Shown in pieces: positions 1-9,681 of a stretch of DNA of 64,000 nucleotides. The stretch's first letter is position 1. Each line of letters begins with the position of its first letter. Origin of the DNA: Herpomyces periplanetae (taxonomy: Eukaryota; Ascomycota; Laboulbeniomycetes; Herpomycetales; Herpomycetaceae); contig WMKJ01000018.1 in assembly GCA_009733715.1 (NCBI GenBank), positions 1 through 64,000 on the forward strand, given 5' to 3'. The translations under genes were made by a program, and so were the position numbers. The notes beneath the pieces were generated by a model that was not told the DNA's origin, made no database searches, and saw only the letters and a list, made by a program, of their open reading frames with translations.

Positions 1-505
1 AAGGCTTCTCAACAGTACCGGAAATCCGTAGGAAAGCCACATTACATCTTCAAAATTTTAAATTTCTAGGCATATAAATATCCAAAAATATTTGATTATA
101 TTTTTATAAAATAAAAATTCAAAGGTAACTTTCAAATTATATGCTTTGTTAACGAGTGAACAATCTTCGTTTAACCGTAAAATTTTTCCCGGAAAAATCA
201 CATGACCATCTGGAAACACGCACCGCCACAAATTTGTGGCAATGAAACTTTGGTGATGAGGCGCAGCGCTACGTGGACGGTGGAAGAAAATTTTATTTTG
301 TCCATAAAACATGTTTTTAAGCTATTACGAATTCAGTTATCTGCGACAAAGTTTACATTGCGTTCCAAGGGTTTTTTTCATTCTAGCTTGACTTGAACAA
401 GTTTTTAAATTGAATTGTATTATTTTGGATTTTTTTACACGATTTTTCGGACTTTGCAAATTTTTCGCGGCCGTAGATAACTATCGGCCACCTACCTCGT
501 TAGTG
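1..505. other. Left edge and upstream region of the proteasome gene
   Basis: No gene is supported here. The short open frames on both strands lack family resemblance and codon-like composition. The stretch is AT-rich and serves as the presumed promoter of the proteasome gene that starts at 506. It holds a perfect 16-bp palindrome at 225-240, listed separately. Confidence 0.6.
225..240. promoter_or_regulatory. Perfect 16-bp palindrome upstream of proteasome alpha-4
   Basis: GCCACAAATTTGTGGC reads identically on both strands and lies about 265 bp before the proteasome alpha-4 ATG. Its right half continues as GTGGCAAT, which partly resembles the yeast Rpn4/PACE box (GGTGGCAAA) found before proteasome genes. 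The palindrome is seen directly; a role as a transcription-factor site is inference. Confidence 0.35.
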
Positions 506-1618
506 ATGGGTTCGGGTTACGATCGAGCATTGTCCGGTACGTGTGTGCTACTACTTATATTAATATTTTAATTACAAGTTATGCTATTGCTGTTACTTTC
601 ATGACAAGAGCGTATGTGTAAGTTTAACGTATTGCATGCGCGTGCGCGTACGCCAATTCCACAGTCTTCAGCCCGGACGGACATGTTTTCCAAGTTGAAT
701 ACGCTCTTGAGGCAGTTAAGCGAGGTATGCACATTTAAACTTATTCACATTTACACTTGTTCAATTTATTTTTTGAATTTTTTAATGTTTCTATTATACT
801 TACCCCGTACACAGGCACTTGTGCTGTCGGAGTGAAAGGTCACGAGATCGTAGTACTTGGATGTGAGAAACGTTCAGCCATGAAACTTCAAGACACTCGA
901 ATCACACCATCGAAAATTTGTTCCGTAGATCATCATGTTGCTTTAGCTTTTGCCGGACTACATGCAGATGCGCGAATTCTTGTTGATAAAGCTCGTTTAG
1001 AAGCGCAATCCCATCGACTTACTGTTGAGGATCCCGTTACAATTGAGTATATAACTAAGTATGTTGCGGGTGTTCAACAACGCTATACTCAAAGTGGAGG
1101 AGTGCGTCCGTTTGGTATAAGCACCTTAATTACAGGCTTTGATCCGAGTAGTAGAATTCCTAACTTATACCTAACAGAGCCATCCGGTATCTATTCAGCA
1201 TGGTACGTGTGTCCTACCAATTTAATTTTGTTGACTTGGGACTGTGGATCTTTACGTTTGATGAATTAAATAGCACGATTTACTGATGATTTGCGAACCC
1301 TTTAATAGGAAAGCAAATGCAATAGGACGCTCAAGCAAAACCGTGCGCGAATTCTTAGAGCGAAATCATAAACCAGACATGACACGAGAGGAAACTATCA
1401 AGTTAACTATTAAATCTTTACTTGAAGTTGTCCAAACGGGTGCAAACAATATAGAAATAGCCATACTAGAACCGGATAAACCACTAGAATTGCTACCTGA
1501 CGATGAAATAGTGCAATGTGTGGAAAAAATTGAAGCAGAAAAACGAGAAGAAGCAGCTACACGGCGCAGTGGTCGTTCACCGGCTGGTGGAGCAGCGGCA
1601 CGTCAGCAAATCGAGTGA
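506..1618 (+). CDS. PRE6: 20S proteasome subunit alpha-4 (alpha type-7)
   Basis: Alpha-ring subunit of the 20S proteasome core, 262 aa, in cytosol and nucleus. Four exons fit the family reading exactly: 506-536, 665-724, 815-1202 and 1309-1618, all with GT-AG introns. Exons 1 and 2 together encode the alpha-subunit N-terminal signature ([26 protein letters not shown]). Exon 3 carries the core segments [23 protein letters not shown] and EPSGIYSAW; exon 4 opens with [16 protein letters not shown], typical of alpha-4/PSMA7 rather than the other alpha subunits. The C-terminal tail is basic and Gly/Ala-rich, a variable region in this family. Start is the ATG giving [10 protein letters not shown]. 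Alpha subunits lack the catalytic Thr, and none is seen. Assignment to alpha-4 is by remembered family sequence. Confidence 0.95.
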
Positions 1619-1939
1619 TGGCGGTTTGAGGTTCACATTTCTGTTTTAGCAGCACCGACTGATGTGGCGAATGTCCAAGTCTACTCAGTGGATATCCGTG
1701 AGCTGTCATGCTTGTTTAATTCGTTCTTGGAACACGTTCTACGATGATTGAAAAACGTGTATATTGTAAGGGACAGGCGCGGTCAGGCGTGTATTTTTGC
1801 GCACGATTTATTCAAACTAATGTGTGTATCGAATCCCACAGTGATGGGATTGCCAAAGATTGAGTAGGGAGGGATGGAGGGATTGCGTTGGTTTATGGAA
1901 TATCGTTCGTAAAATAGAGTAATGCTTCGCGATTCACCT
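1619..1939. other. Convergent 3' intergenic region
   Basis: Lies between the stop of proteasome alpha-4 (+) and the stop of the CHY zinc-finger gene (-). It holds only presumed 3' untranslated sequence; no coding or RNA gene is visible. Confidence 0.6.
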
Positions 1940-2665
1940 CTACCGTAGATTCTGCGATCCATTTTGCATATTTACCACTGATGAGTTCTCCGTTCGTTCT
2001 GTGGTTGTTTTGGGTGCGCGCCGGTCAATGATAGCTCTGTAAAACAAACCCGCAACGCATAAGTTAATAAGCCATTGGTAATGCATAAGCGTATGAGACG
2101 GTTCACCTTGAATCTTTACGGGCATCAGGCAATTCGACGGTAAGATGAGATTCGGGTGTAATGGCATCAATTACAAAGTGATTATCGCAATATGGGCAAA
2201 ATTCGTCGCTAGGTGATAATGGTTAGTAGGTTAAAACCTCACGTGTATTTTCCGCGAGAAACGATTAGATGTAGGTGTACCTTTCATCAAAATCACGAGA
2301 ATCTTTTCGAAAACATTTTTTACACTTTTTGCATGCGAATACAATTTCGTATTGCTGCTTAAGTGGGTGGTTTTCGTTTTCGTTGTGGCATTCTAGGCAG
2401 TCGTACCATTTTTTGCCTGGACAGGTTCACATCAAGCGTTAGATTAATCATTTACCACGTATACCATTCAAAGGCTTGACAGCTGGTTCCATCTTACAGC
2501 ACGGAGCTCGCATAGAAACTTGTGCATTTAAAACGTGTTTACTACGAACAACAATTTAGTATCACAAGTTTTCTAGCTTAACACGGTGTTCCTGGCGCAA
2601 ATTTGTACAACATATACCAAAACTAAGGATGTTCGAGTTAAAACGAATAGTTTAGCCTACCACAT
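1940..2665 (-). CDS. CHY-type zinc-finger protein, five exons
   Basis: Small protein of 127 aa packed with Cys/His pairs. Reverse-strand exons are 2661-2665, 2498-2541, 2281-2416, 2107-2208 and 1940-2036; all junctions are GT-AG and in phase. Joined, they read MCKHVLNAQVSMRAPCC, then KKWYDCLECHNENENHPLK, then VFACKKCKKCFRKD, then DEFCPYCDNHFVIDA, the pattern of fungal CHY zinc-finger proteins, with paired CxxC/CxxH metal ligands. The first coding exon is only ATGTG. Its donor (GTAGGC) is weak, but it restores the MCKH start recalled for the family; intron 1 has an ACTAA branch-like site before its acceptor. A competing start (M-F-K-H) using an ATGTT further downstream is possible. The family is thought to bind zinc; the cellular role is not known to me. 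Confidence 0.8.
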
Positions 2666-3233
2666 TGAAATTATCTGAGAATGAGTAAATTTTAATCAAA
2701 AATTAATCATAAGAAGAAATATATGAATGAGCGTGAGTATTCGACGACGAACCGACTAAAAACTAAATTAAGAGTACCCTTCAACTCAAACATCCAGAAT
2801 TCATTTTTCACTTTGATTGCGCCACTGTGGCGATGGCCCGAACCTCAAAGCTATTAGTCAGTAGTGCTCACGTGATCGTATAAAAGTTTAGATCGCGATA
2901 TGCGGGAGAGAATGAGAAGTTGGGTGAAAGATGTAATTTAGAATAGTTAGAGCAATATGGGAAACAAATTAGTTATCTAGCATAATTGTAAGGTACTACT
3001 AATCCAAGCTCAATAGGATCTGGGTGAATTTAATAAGGAAAAAATTGTTTGTGATATTAAGCTGAAGAATTAATTAAATTACTAAAAAGCCTACTACATG
3101 AAGTTTGCGTAAAACTGACGTACGCTTAATCAAATAAAACAGTAAAATAATTAATAATATAACTAAACATAGCAAACATTTCTCTTTAAATTTTCAACTT
3201 CCCACTACATACAAACGAAAACTATGGCCTTAC
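2666..3233. other. Intergenic, presumed promoter of the CHY gene
   Basis: AT-rich with no credible open frame. It lies upstream of the CHY gene and downstream of the small membrane-protein gene (both -). A CTCACGTGAT E-box-like site is at 2869-2874. Confidence 0.55.
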
Positions 3234-3654
3234 CTATAATACACTAATACCACCTGCACAGACTTCTTCTCCTACCTTAAGAATTTCTTTCCCCACAAAA
3301 CAAAAAAATGCCAAGATGAAGCATGACGTAATTAGGGTACAACACCCCTCGGTATCGGGAAAACGTATTACCAGAAGTTTTGACGGTGATATTTTTGCGG
3401 AACGTGCCAGCACTTGATCATTCGTGTTTAGGGGATCGAACGTGGGGAGTTTTTGAATATAATTTATATTTACTCTAGTTGCGGGAGGTTTAGGATTAAT
3501 GGTTTGTGGAAATATTTTGTTTAATATCAAGAAAAATTTCGCGATTTTCAATAGTTTAAGTTAAGAGAAAATACGGTTTTGGTGAAAAGTTTGATATGTT
3601 AAAGTTTTTTAGCGGGATTTTTCTACTGGGAAGGTCGAATTTGGCGAAAAACAT
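3234..3654 (-). CDS. Small single-TM hypothetical protein, two exons
   Basis: I do not recognise the family. A model of exon 3575-3654 (ATG, MFFAKFDLPSRKIPLKN) spliced to exon 3234-3474 gives 106 aa with a 99-bp GT-AG intron in phase. The second exon contains KLPTFDPLNTN, then LLVIRFPDTEGCC, then one hydrophobic helix ending SCFILAFFCFVGKEIL. The frame without the intron has no ATG, which favours splicing. The basic, aromatic N-terminus and single TM would suit a small mitochondrial or ER membrane protein, but that is inference. The C-terminal dozen residues are uncertain because a possible donor (AAG|GTAGGAG) lies just after KEILK. Confidence 0.5.
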
Positions 3655-4235
3655 GCCGTTAACTTATCCTGGGCTGGCTATTATCTAGATATTGAGGGTA
3701 AAATACACTGTTTATTATTCCCAAAACTCCAACTTTAGCCAACTTGGCTGTCATCATTACCAGCATCCTAGCTAGCTAGCTGGTGTGTGTGTGTGTGTGT
3801 GTGTGCGTGTATACGCTATTTATCTTGCTAAGCAGTCATTAGTACAAAAAGATTTTCTTAACTTACGTCGCTCCTGTTGTCATTACTCTTCGAAAGATTG
3901 CTATTTACGCGGTTTTCGTATATCCGAAGCTTACCCTTTAAACTTTTCTGAGTAATCCGGATTACAAGTTTACATAGTGAATTGTGTCCTTACAAGTTTA
4001 TCAAATCATATTGTCCGATTAATCCTCGATTTATTTACCCTTCAAATGGACGAGGGTAATTGCACGGATGCCAGCTCAATAGTGCGCTTAAACCATTTCG
4101 TTAGGAATTTATCTGCAAAGTGTAACCTTCAGCTAACGTATTAATGAATACTAGAAACCCGTTTCTTCTCTACTCTCTCACTTTGAAAATATATCGTGTA
4201 ATGATAAATCTCGGAGTCTTAACCCCCCTCATTCG
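3655..4235. other. Intergenic with CTAG and GT microsatellites
   Basis: Divergent region between the small membrane-protein gene (-) and the 5-phosphatase (+). A short CTAG repeat (3768-3781) runs directly into a GT dinucleotide run (3783-3805). It may also hold an undetected short first exon of the 5-phosphatase, whose frame has no ATG at its left end. Confidence 0.6.
3768..3810. repeat. CTAG and GT microsatellite
   Basis: Three and a half CTAG units are followed by about eleven GT units and a degenerate GCGTGT end. Simple-sequence repeat, likely length-variable. Confidence 0.9.
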
Positions 4236-7200
4236 GTGTCCTCGTCAAATGATTCTTCAAACTTGGCGGAATCATGCAAACCTCAATTGCGACGGGAGTT
4301 TGATCTAGCGAAGACAATAGCGTCCAAACCACGACCTCCCCCTCCCCCGTCATTACGAGCGAATGATGTTCAATCCGTCAAAGATAATGTTAAAACAGCC
4401 GGTAATTTAACTGTTAGTTCAACCAATGTACAACTTAAATCGCCCGCTAAACTTGAAACTCCAAGACCACCTTCATCACGAGCCTCATTTGACGTTAAAC
4501 TTCATAGTTCAGAATCTGAGGTTTTGCCTAAACCAGAAAACCCGCCTTGTAAATCCGGGATGGTTGAGAGAAGAGTACTAACTCACCCTGCACTTGGTTC
4601 ATTAAAAAAGAGTTCAACTTTCAGTGGACGTGACTCCCCGATAAATCCATTTGATGAAGAATCTTACGTTGAGCATGACAATGTTACTCCACCTTTCGAT
4701 GATCCTGACCCACCTTCAATACTGGGTAGATTAAGTCGGGATAATGATATAACGTGTACAAAACCTACCGATATTGACACGGTGATGATGGCGGTACCGA
4801 AGACCCCAGCAATACCACCACCTATTAATAGAGCGGGTAAACCACGAGTGTTGATTGACGCACGATCTGGGGGTGATGTTACACTGAAGCGTATATCTGA
4901 TTCAAATTTATCAGAGAAACATTCAACGAATTTTTATAATGGTGGAGGACATGATTATGAGGATGAATCGTCCGATGAATCTCCCTCAATTGGGAATCAA
5001 GCGAAGAATTGGGCCAATAATGTATTGAACAAACTTTCACACCGTGTAACTACATCTGAGGCTACACTAAGGTTTATTAAGTCACCGCGTGGGCTTGGAA
5101 TTAAAATCGGCGATGGAGAAGGAAATGGAAATTTTGAGGGGAACAGAGGTCCGGTATTGCCACCGAGGCGAGAACCAACTATTCCAGAAGCCCGAGTGGA
5201 AAATCAAGGTACACAGTTAGCACCCCCTTTGATTCGACATCATTCAGCAGCGTTTGCAAGCGGAAATAGCAATTGGGGAACAGAAGATACAGATGGAGGT
5301 AATGGATTAACAAATATTTTTGCTGGATCTGGTCAAGTGTCTGGGGGAAGACCGCTATCACATAACCAGATTTATTCTGGTTATGGAGGATTTGAGCGAA
5401 TTTTCAAGGGTCGTGGTGAAAGTGACGATGTCATACCAGCAACGACATCGACAATGGGAATTAATGACGGTCAATTTAACCTTAACACGGACTTATCATC
5501 AAATAATTACCCCGTAGCAACTGAAGCCAATCGTCGACCACCGGTTTTTTCAGAGTATCCATGTGAAATTAACACCAAGTATGATACTAAATTATTTGCA
5601 ATATGCAGTGATATTCTGTGTACGACGGGATTCTTTACAAGATTATGGAATGTGTTTACAGGTGAGATGGTAGCATCACTTCGTCATGATGAACCAGCGA
5701 AAGTAACGGCTGTGGACTTTAAGTCTGTCAATAAAATTGAGGATGAGGGAAAGTATATTTGGTTAGGGACACAATTGGGAGATATATTGGAATTTGAAGT
5801 GGCATCTCAAAGTATTATCAACACGAGAAGTGTCCAGGGTAAACGTCCTATAATCAAAATTTTCCGAAACCGTAGATATATGTGGACTATTAACCAAGAT
5901 GGAAAAGTTAACATATGGATACCTGATGAAAGCAATTCAGCAAGTTTAAGTTTAACACCCCAGACTTTTAATATTCCCAAAGGACATACATTTAGCATCA
6001 TGGTGGAGCAAAGGTTTTGGGTAGCAACCGGAAAAGAGCTTCGAATTTTTGATCATGATTGCGAAAATAATGTTACTCGACAGGTATTAGACCGGGCATT
6101 AATACAAGTTTCAGCAGGTGATATAACGAGTGGAGCCATTATAAAGCGGGACAAACAATGTCAAATTTACTTTGGGCATTCGGATGGAAAAGTTTCGATA
6201 TACGATGGTCGAGATTTTTTATGTTTAGGATTGGTTTCCGTGAGCTTTTATAAGATTAGTTGCTTGGTGAGCTCGGGAGGTTATTTATGGGCATCGTATA
6301 ATACGGGAAAGATATACGTTTATGATACACGGAAGAAGCCGTGGAAAGTGATGAAGGATTGGCAAGCTCATGAAAATTCAATTCCAGCGTTAGTTGCTGA
6401 CAAAACTAGTATATGGAAAATGAATCGGTTTCAGGTAGTTAGCTTAGGTACGGATAATATGGTACGATTTTGGGATGGGATGTTACTCCAAGACTGGCTT
6501 GATCATGAACTTGAAACACGACAAAGTGAATTTTGTCAATTAGGACATGTGACGGCGTTGGTTTTAACGTGGAATGTTGGAGCTAGTAAACCGAGTAATT
6601 TACAACTTGATGAAGTAGACTCACAATTTTTTCCGGATTTCTTTCGACCGTTTAAAACTTATAATCCAGATATTATCAAGTTCGGCTTTCAAGAATTGGT
6701 CGACCTAGAGGATAAAAAAATCAATGCTAAAAGTTTCTTTAAAAGTGCAAAAAAACGGGATACAGCTGAACAAGAGACTATGAGCCATCAGTATCGTATC
6801 TGGAGGGATTATCTTGTGAAGATGGTAAATTATTCATTCCCTAATTTGTACGGATTATTGCATTCATCCGAATTGGTTGGATTATTCTCTTGTGTTTTTA
6901 TACGAAATGAACTCTACGAAAGAGTTAGACATGTTGATTCAGCACAAGTTAAACTTGGAATGGGTGGTTTACATGGCAATAAAGGAGCCTTGATAACAAG
7001 ATTTACGCTTGATGATTCGTCTATATGTTTTGTCAATTGTCATTTAGCTGCTGGACAAAGTCAAACGGTACATCGAAATAATGATATTGCATCGATAATT
7101 GAGTCATCAGTTTTACCGGCTGAGTTGGACCTGGAATTACGCTCTGATTTATTTGTAGGAGGAGGTAATGGTAGTATGATATCGGATCATGAGATTTGCA

Positions 7201-7715
7201 TTGTCAATGGTGATATGAATTACCGAATTGAATCGATGACCAGAGATAGCGTGATTAACGCTGTACATAAAAATGAGTTAAATAAGTTACTAGAGCGTGA
7301 TCAATTATTACTTTCACGCAAGCGTAATCCAGGATTTCGATTACGAACATTTACAGAAGCCCCAATTACTTTTGCCCCAACTTACAAGTATGATGTTGGG
7401 ACAGATGTATATGATACCTCAGATAAGAAACGATCTCCAGCATGGTGTGATCGTATAATGTATCGAACATGTCAAAAAGTCGAACAATTAAGTTACAAAC
7501 GGCATGAGGTTCGAATATCAGATCACCGTCCTGTTAGCGCATACTTTCGCTTTCAAATTAAAGATATTGACAATCAACGAAAGCGTACAATTTTGATGGA
7601 CAATTTATCCCGACTTACCGTAATAGAGAGAGCATTGCGTCGTGATGCAAAACTGGATTATTTATATGATGAATTTTCCATGAGCCCTGAAGAATCCGAA
7701 TCTCTTTTGTCATGA
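4236..7715 (+). CDS. Inositol polyphosphate 5-phosphatase with N-terminal beta-propeller
   Basis: Removes the 5-phosphate from phosphoinositides or inositol phosphates. The open frame of about 1159 codons has a disordered Pro/Ser-rich N-terminus (PRPPPPP near residue 32), a WD40-like propeller from about residue 445 to 760, and the 5-phosphatase fold from about 770 to 1105. Catalytic motifs visible in order: LTWNVGA, FGFQEL, LHGNKGALITRF, FVNCHLAAGQSQ, NGDMNYRI, PAWCDRIMY and SDHRPV. The WD40 plus phosphatase arrangement matches the long 5-phosphatases of filamentous fungi and plants, not yeast Inp51-53, which have a SAC domain. The 5' end is unresolved: the frame is open from 4209 with no ATG until 4560 (SGMVERR), yet the upstream part looks coding. 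A short upstream first exon joined at an AG near 4216 is possible. Confidence 0.9.
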   Translation: MSSSNDSSNLAESCKPQLRREFDLAKTIASKPRPPPPPSLRANDVQSVKDNVKTAGNLTVSSTNVQLKSPAKLETPRPPSSRASFDVKLHSSESEVLPKPENPPCKSGMVERRVLTHPALGSLKKSSTFSGRDSPINPFDEESYVEHDNVTPPFDDPDPPSILGRLSRDNDITCTKPTDIDTVMMAVPKTPAIPPPINRAGKPRVLIDARSGGDVTLKRISDSNLSEKHSTNFYNGGGHDYEDESSDESPSIGNQAKNWANNVLNKLSHRVTTSEATLRFIKSPRGLGIKIGDGEGNGNFEGNRGPVLPPRREPTIPEARVENQGTQLAPPLIRHHSAAFASGNSNWGTEDTDGGNGLTNIFAGSGQVSGGRPLSHNQIYSGYGGFERIFKGRGESDDVIPATTSTMGINDGQFNLNTDLSSNNYPVATEANRRPPVFSEYPCEINTKYDTKLFAICSDILCTTGFFTRLWNVFTGEMVASLRHDEPAKVTAVDFKSVNKIEDEGKYIWLGTQLGDILEFEVASQSIINTRSVQGKRPIIKIFRNRRYMWTINQDGKVNIWIPDESNSASLSLTPQTFNIPKGHTFSIMVEQRFWVATGKELRIFDHDCENNVTRQVLDRALIQVSAGDITSGAIIKRDKQCQIYFGHSDGKVSIYDGRDFLCLGLVSVSFYKISCLVSSGGYLWASYNTGKIYVYDTRKKPWKVMKDWQAHENSIPALVADKTSIWKMNRFQVVSLGTDNMVRFWDGMLLQDWLDHELETRQSEFCQLGHVTALVLTWNVGASKPSNLQLDEVDSQFFPDFFRPFKTYNPDIIKFGFQELVDLEDKKINAKSFFKSAKKRDTAEQETMSHQYRIWRDYLVKMVNYSFPNLYGLLHSSELVGLFSCVFIRNELYERVRHVDSAQVKLGMGGLHGNKGALITRFTLDDSSICFVNCHLAAGQSQTVHRNNDIASIIESSVLPAELDLELRSDLFVGGGNGSMISDHEICIVNGDMNYRIESMTRDSVINAVHKNELNKLLERDQLLLSRKRNPGFRLRTFTEAPITFAPTYKYDVGTDVYDTSDKKRSPAWCDRIMYRTCQKVEQLSYKRHEVRISDHRPVSAYFRFQIKDIDNQRKRTILMDNLSRLTVIERALRRDAKLDYLYDEFSMSPEESESLLS

Positions 7716-7962
7716 CCATACCAATTTTGTTCACTTTTTAATCCATCATTATCTTCAATTCCATCCTTTTCCCTCCAAAACACAAATTGGCCCTAACTAG
7801 ACTGCAGTAGCCACAAATCACGAGACTGTGGCTGACACATTGTAATCACGGGATGGATTTGCTGGTCTGGACGTGGAAGATGAATTTTGGAGGTTCGTAC
7901 GCGTGTTAACATCTTTTTGTTGTTCATGCGCAAATTTTGTTTGTTGCTTGTTGTCGTTAATT

Positions 7963-9606
7963 ATGGGAGAAAGGGGAAGTTCTGGGTACAATGAGGGATT
8001 TAAATCATCGTTAAATCCTTATAGACCTTATACACATCATGTTCCACGGTCCGGGGTTCCCGTCAAGTATACATCTCAGGTATCATCACCATCATCTTCA
8101 TGGAATGATTATTGGTGGAATCGTGATGATAATAATGATTATAGTTTAAATTACAATTATAATACTCGGGTTAACTCTAATGAATTTAACAGACAATCTT
8201 ATAATGGTACTGGAGCACTATCCAGATCAAATCATCCTATTAAATGGGAGAAAATCCTAGGTAATTCCTCAGATGTGTGTCGTATTTATTTAAGTCGTTT
8301 AAGTTGGTATTACGCGTCAGTATTCCTTGGTCAACCCTTTGAGGTCGCTCGGCTTATCTTACAAGTTCATGTTAATTCTCTTGATGAAAAATCCATATGC
8401 AAGAAATCCCGAAATTCCCAGTGGCGCAACATACGAAAAAGATGTACTAAATATGATGATGAAGATAATGATTATTCTTCCGAATCCGATGATGTTGCCA
8501 GCTATTTTACCCAAAATTCATTCAATCAGTACGATACGGATAATTCAAGTTCCCTTGAAAAGTATACCCGACATAAATGGAAAAATCGAAGATATCTTTC
8601 TGATTCAGATAATATCATTAATCAAGATAGTGATGATGAAATAAATAAATTTCAATATGTGGACAATTTACCAGTTCGACAGAATGAATCCCTTTTTCAA
8701 GTTGTTGCAGCAGTCTGGAAGATCGAAGGTGTATGGGGTGTATGGAAAGCTACTAATGCTACATTCACGTATAACATTGCATGGAAAACGTTATATGCTG
8801 CGATATATACTCTCATTGAGACTATTTTCAACATAAACGATGTTGAAGTTGACGATGTAAATGCTTTGGATGGATTACGAAAAGCACGGGATTCTGTATT
8901 GGAAACTAAACTATTATGTGGGGAATCAAATGTCTGGGTGAACATAGCAATGGGATTTACTGCTGCGGGATTAACAAGCATAGCTCTTTCACCACTTGAT
9001 TTAATAAGATGCGGGTTAATCGTAACATCAATAAGTAGCCAACGACGAAATGTGTTACACTGGATGATGACTATGCCTTGTGTATATGTACGAGAATTAT
9101 TTCCTATTATCGTAATGTATGCTGGATTTCCTCGTCTTGTTTCATGTCTAAGCACCACATGGTTACTCCGGCACGTGAGACGAACACATGTGACACCTGC
9201 AACAGCACTCAATTTAACGGATTTGTTTATGAGGTTAATGGAGTTGTTTTTACGGTTACCTTTGGAAACAGTTTTGCGACGAGCACAAGTTAACTTGTTA
9301 TATCGATGGAAATTTATTAAGCAGCAGGATAAACTGGTTAAACGAGAATCGGGTAAACAGGATAGTAACGTAGCAAGTTGCGCAAGGCTAATCATACGAC
9401 CGGGAGAGTATCATGGTATTATGGGAACGATGTGGCATATAATGCGCAATGAGGCATGTGGTTATGAAAGAAGTAAGGATGAAACTAGTAAATTGAGAGT
9501 ATCGGGATTATTTCAAGGCTGGAAGATGGGAATTTGGGGTGTACTAGGGATGTGGAGTTTTGAGCGAGTGTCCCAATTGGTCAAGAGTGAAATGATTACG
9601 ATATAA
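7963..9606 (+). CDS. UGO1: Ugo1-like outer-membrane mitochondrial carrier homologue
   Basis: Modified mitochondrial-carrier protein of 547 aa. Yeast Ugo1 sits in the outer membrane and links Fzo1 and Mgm1 in mitochondrial fusion. Three degenerate carrier signatures are visible: QPFEVARLILQ (about residue 124), SPLDLIRCGL (about 345) and LPLETVLRRAQ (about 430). The N-terminus has NPYRPY, recalled from filamentous-fungal Ugo1 proteins. A long acidic and Asn/Ser-rich insert (about residues 165-230) separates the first half from WKIEGVWGVWKATNATF, a strong Ugo1-like segment. The first in-frame ATG (MGERGSSG) is chosen; the frame is open upstream but has no ATG. The gene starts 247 bp after the 5-phosphatase stop and converges on YIH1 with 75 bp between stops. 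Confidence 0.82.
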   Translation: MGERGSSGYNEGFKSSLNPYRPYTHHVPRSGVPVKYTSQVSSPSSSWNDYWWNRDDNNDYSLNYNYNTRVNSNEFNRQSYNGTGALSRSNHPIKWEKILGNSSDVCRIYLSRLSWYYASVFLGQPFEVARLILQVHVNSLDEKSICKKSRNSQWRNIRKRCTKYDDEDNDYSSESDDVASYFTQNSFNQYDTDNSSSLEKYTRHKWKNRRYLSDSDNIINQDSDDEINKFQYVDNLPVRQNESLFQVVAAVWKIEGVWGVWKATNATFTYNIAWKTLYAAIYTLIETIFNINDVEVDDVNALDGLRKARDSVLETKLLCGESNVWVNIAMGFTAAGLTSIALSPLDLIRCGLIVTSISSQRRNVLHWMMTMPCVYVRELFPIIVMYAGFPRLVSCLSTTWLLRHVRRTHVTPATALNLTDLFMRLMELFLRLPLETVLRRAQVNLLYRWKFIKQQDKLVKRESGKQDSNVASCARLIIRPGEYHGIMGTMWHIMRNEACGYERSKDETSKLRVSGLFQGWKMGIWGVLGMWSFERVSQLVKSEMITI

Positions 9607-9681
9607 CGATAACTGCAGAGTGGGCAGGAAAAATCCAAACGCAAAAATACCATTTTAATTTACACGATTACATTAAAACAA

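Noticed and set aside
1940-2170. 76-codon minus-strand frame starting MMPLHPN
   Set aside because: Only its last 32 codons are real (exon 5 of the CHY gene). The first part is a shifted reading of exon 4 and of the intron.
8697-9395. 232-codon minus-strand frame opposite UGO1
   Set aside because: Antisense shadow of a well-supported coding region. It has no family likeness.
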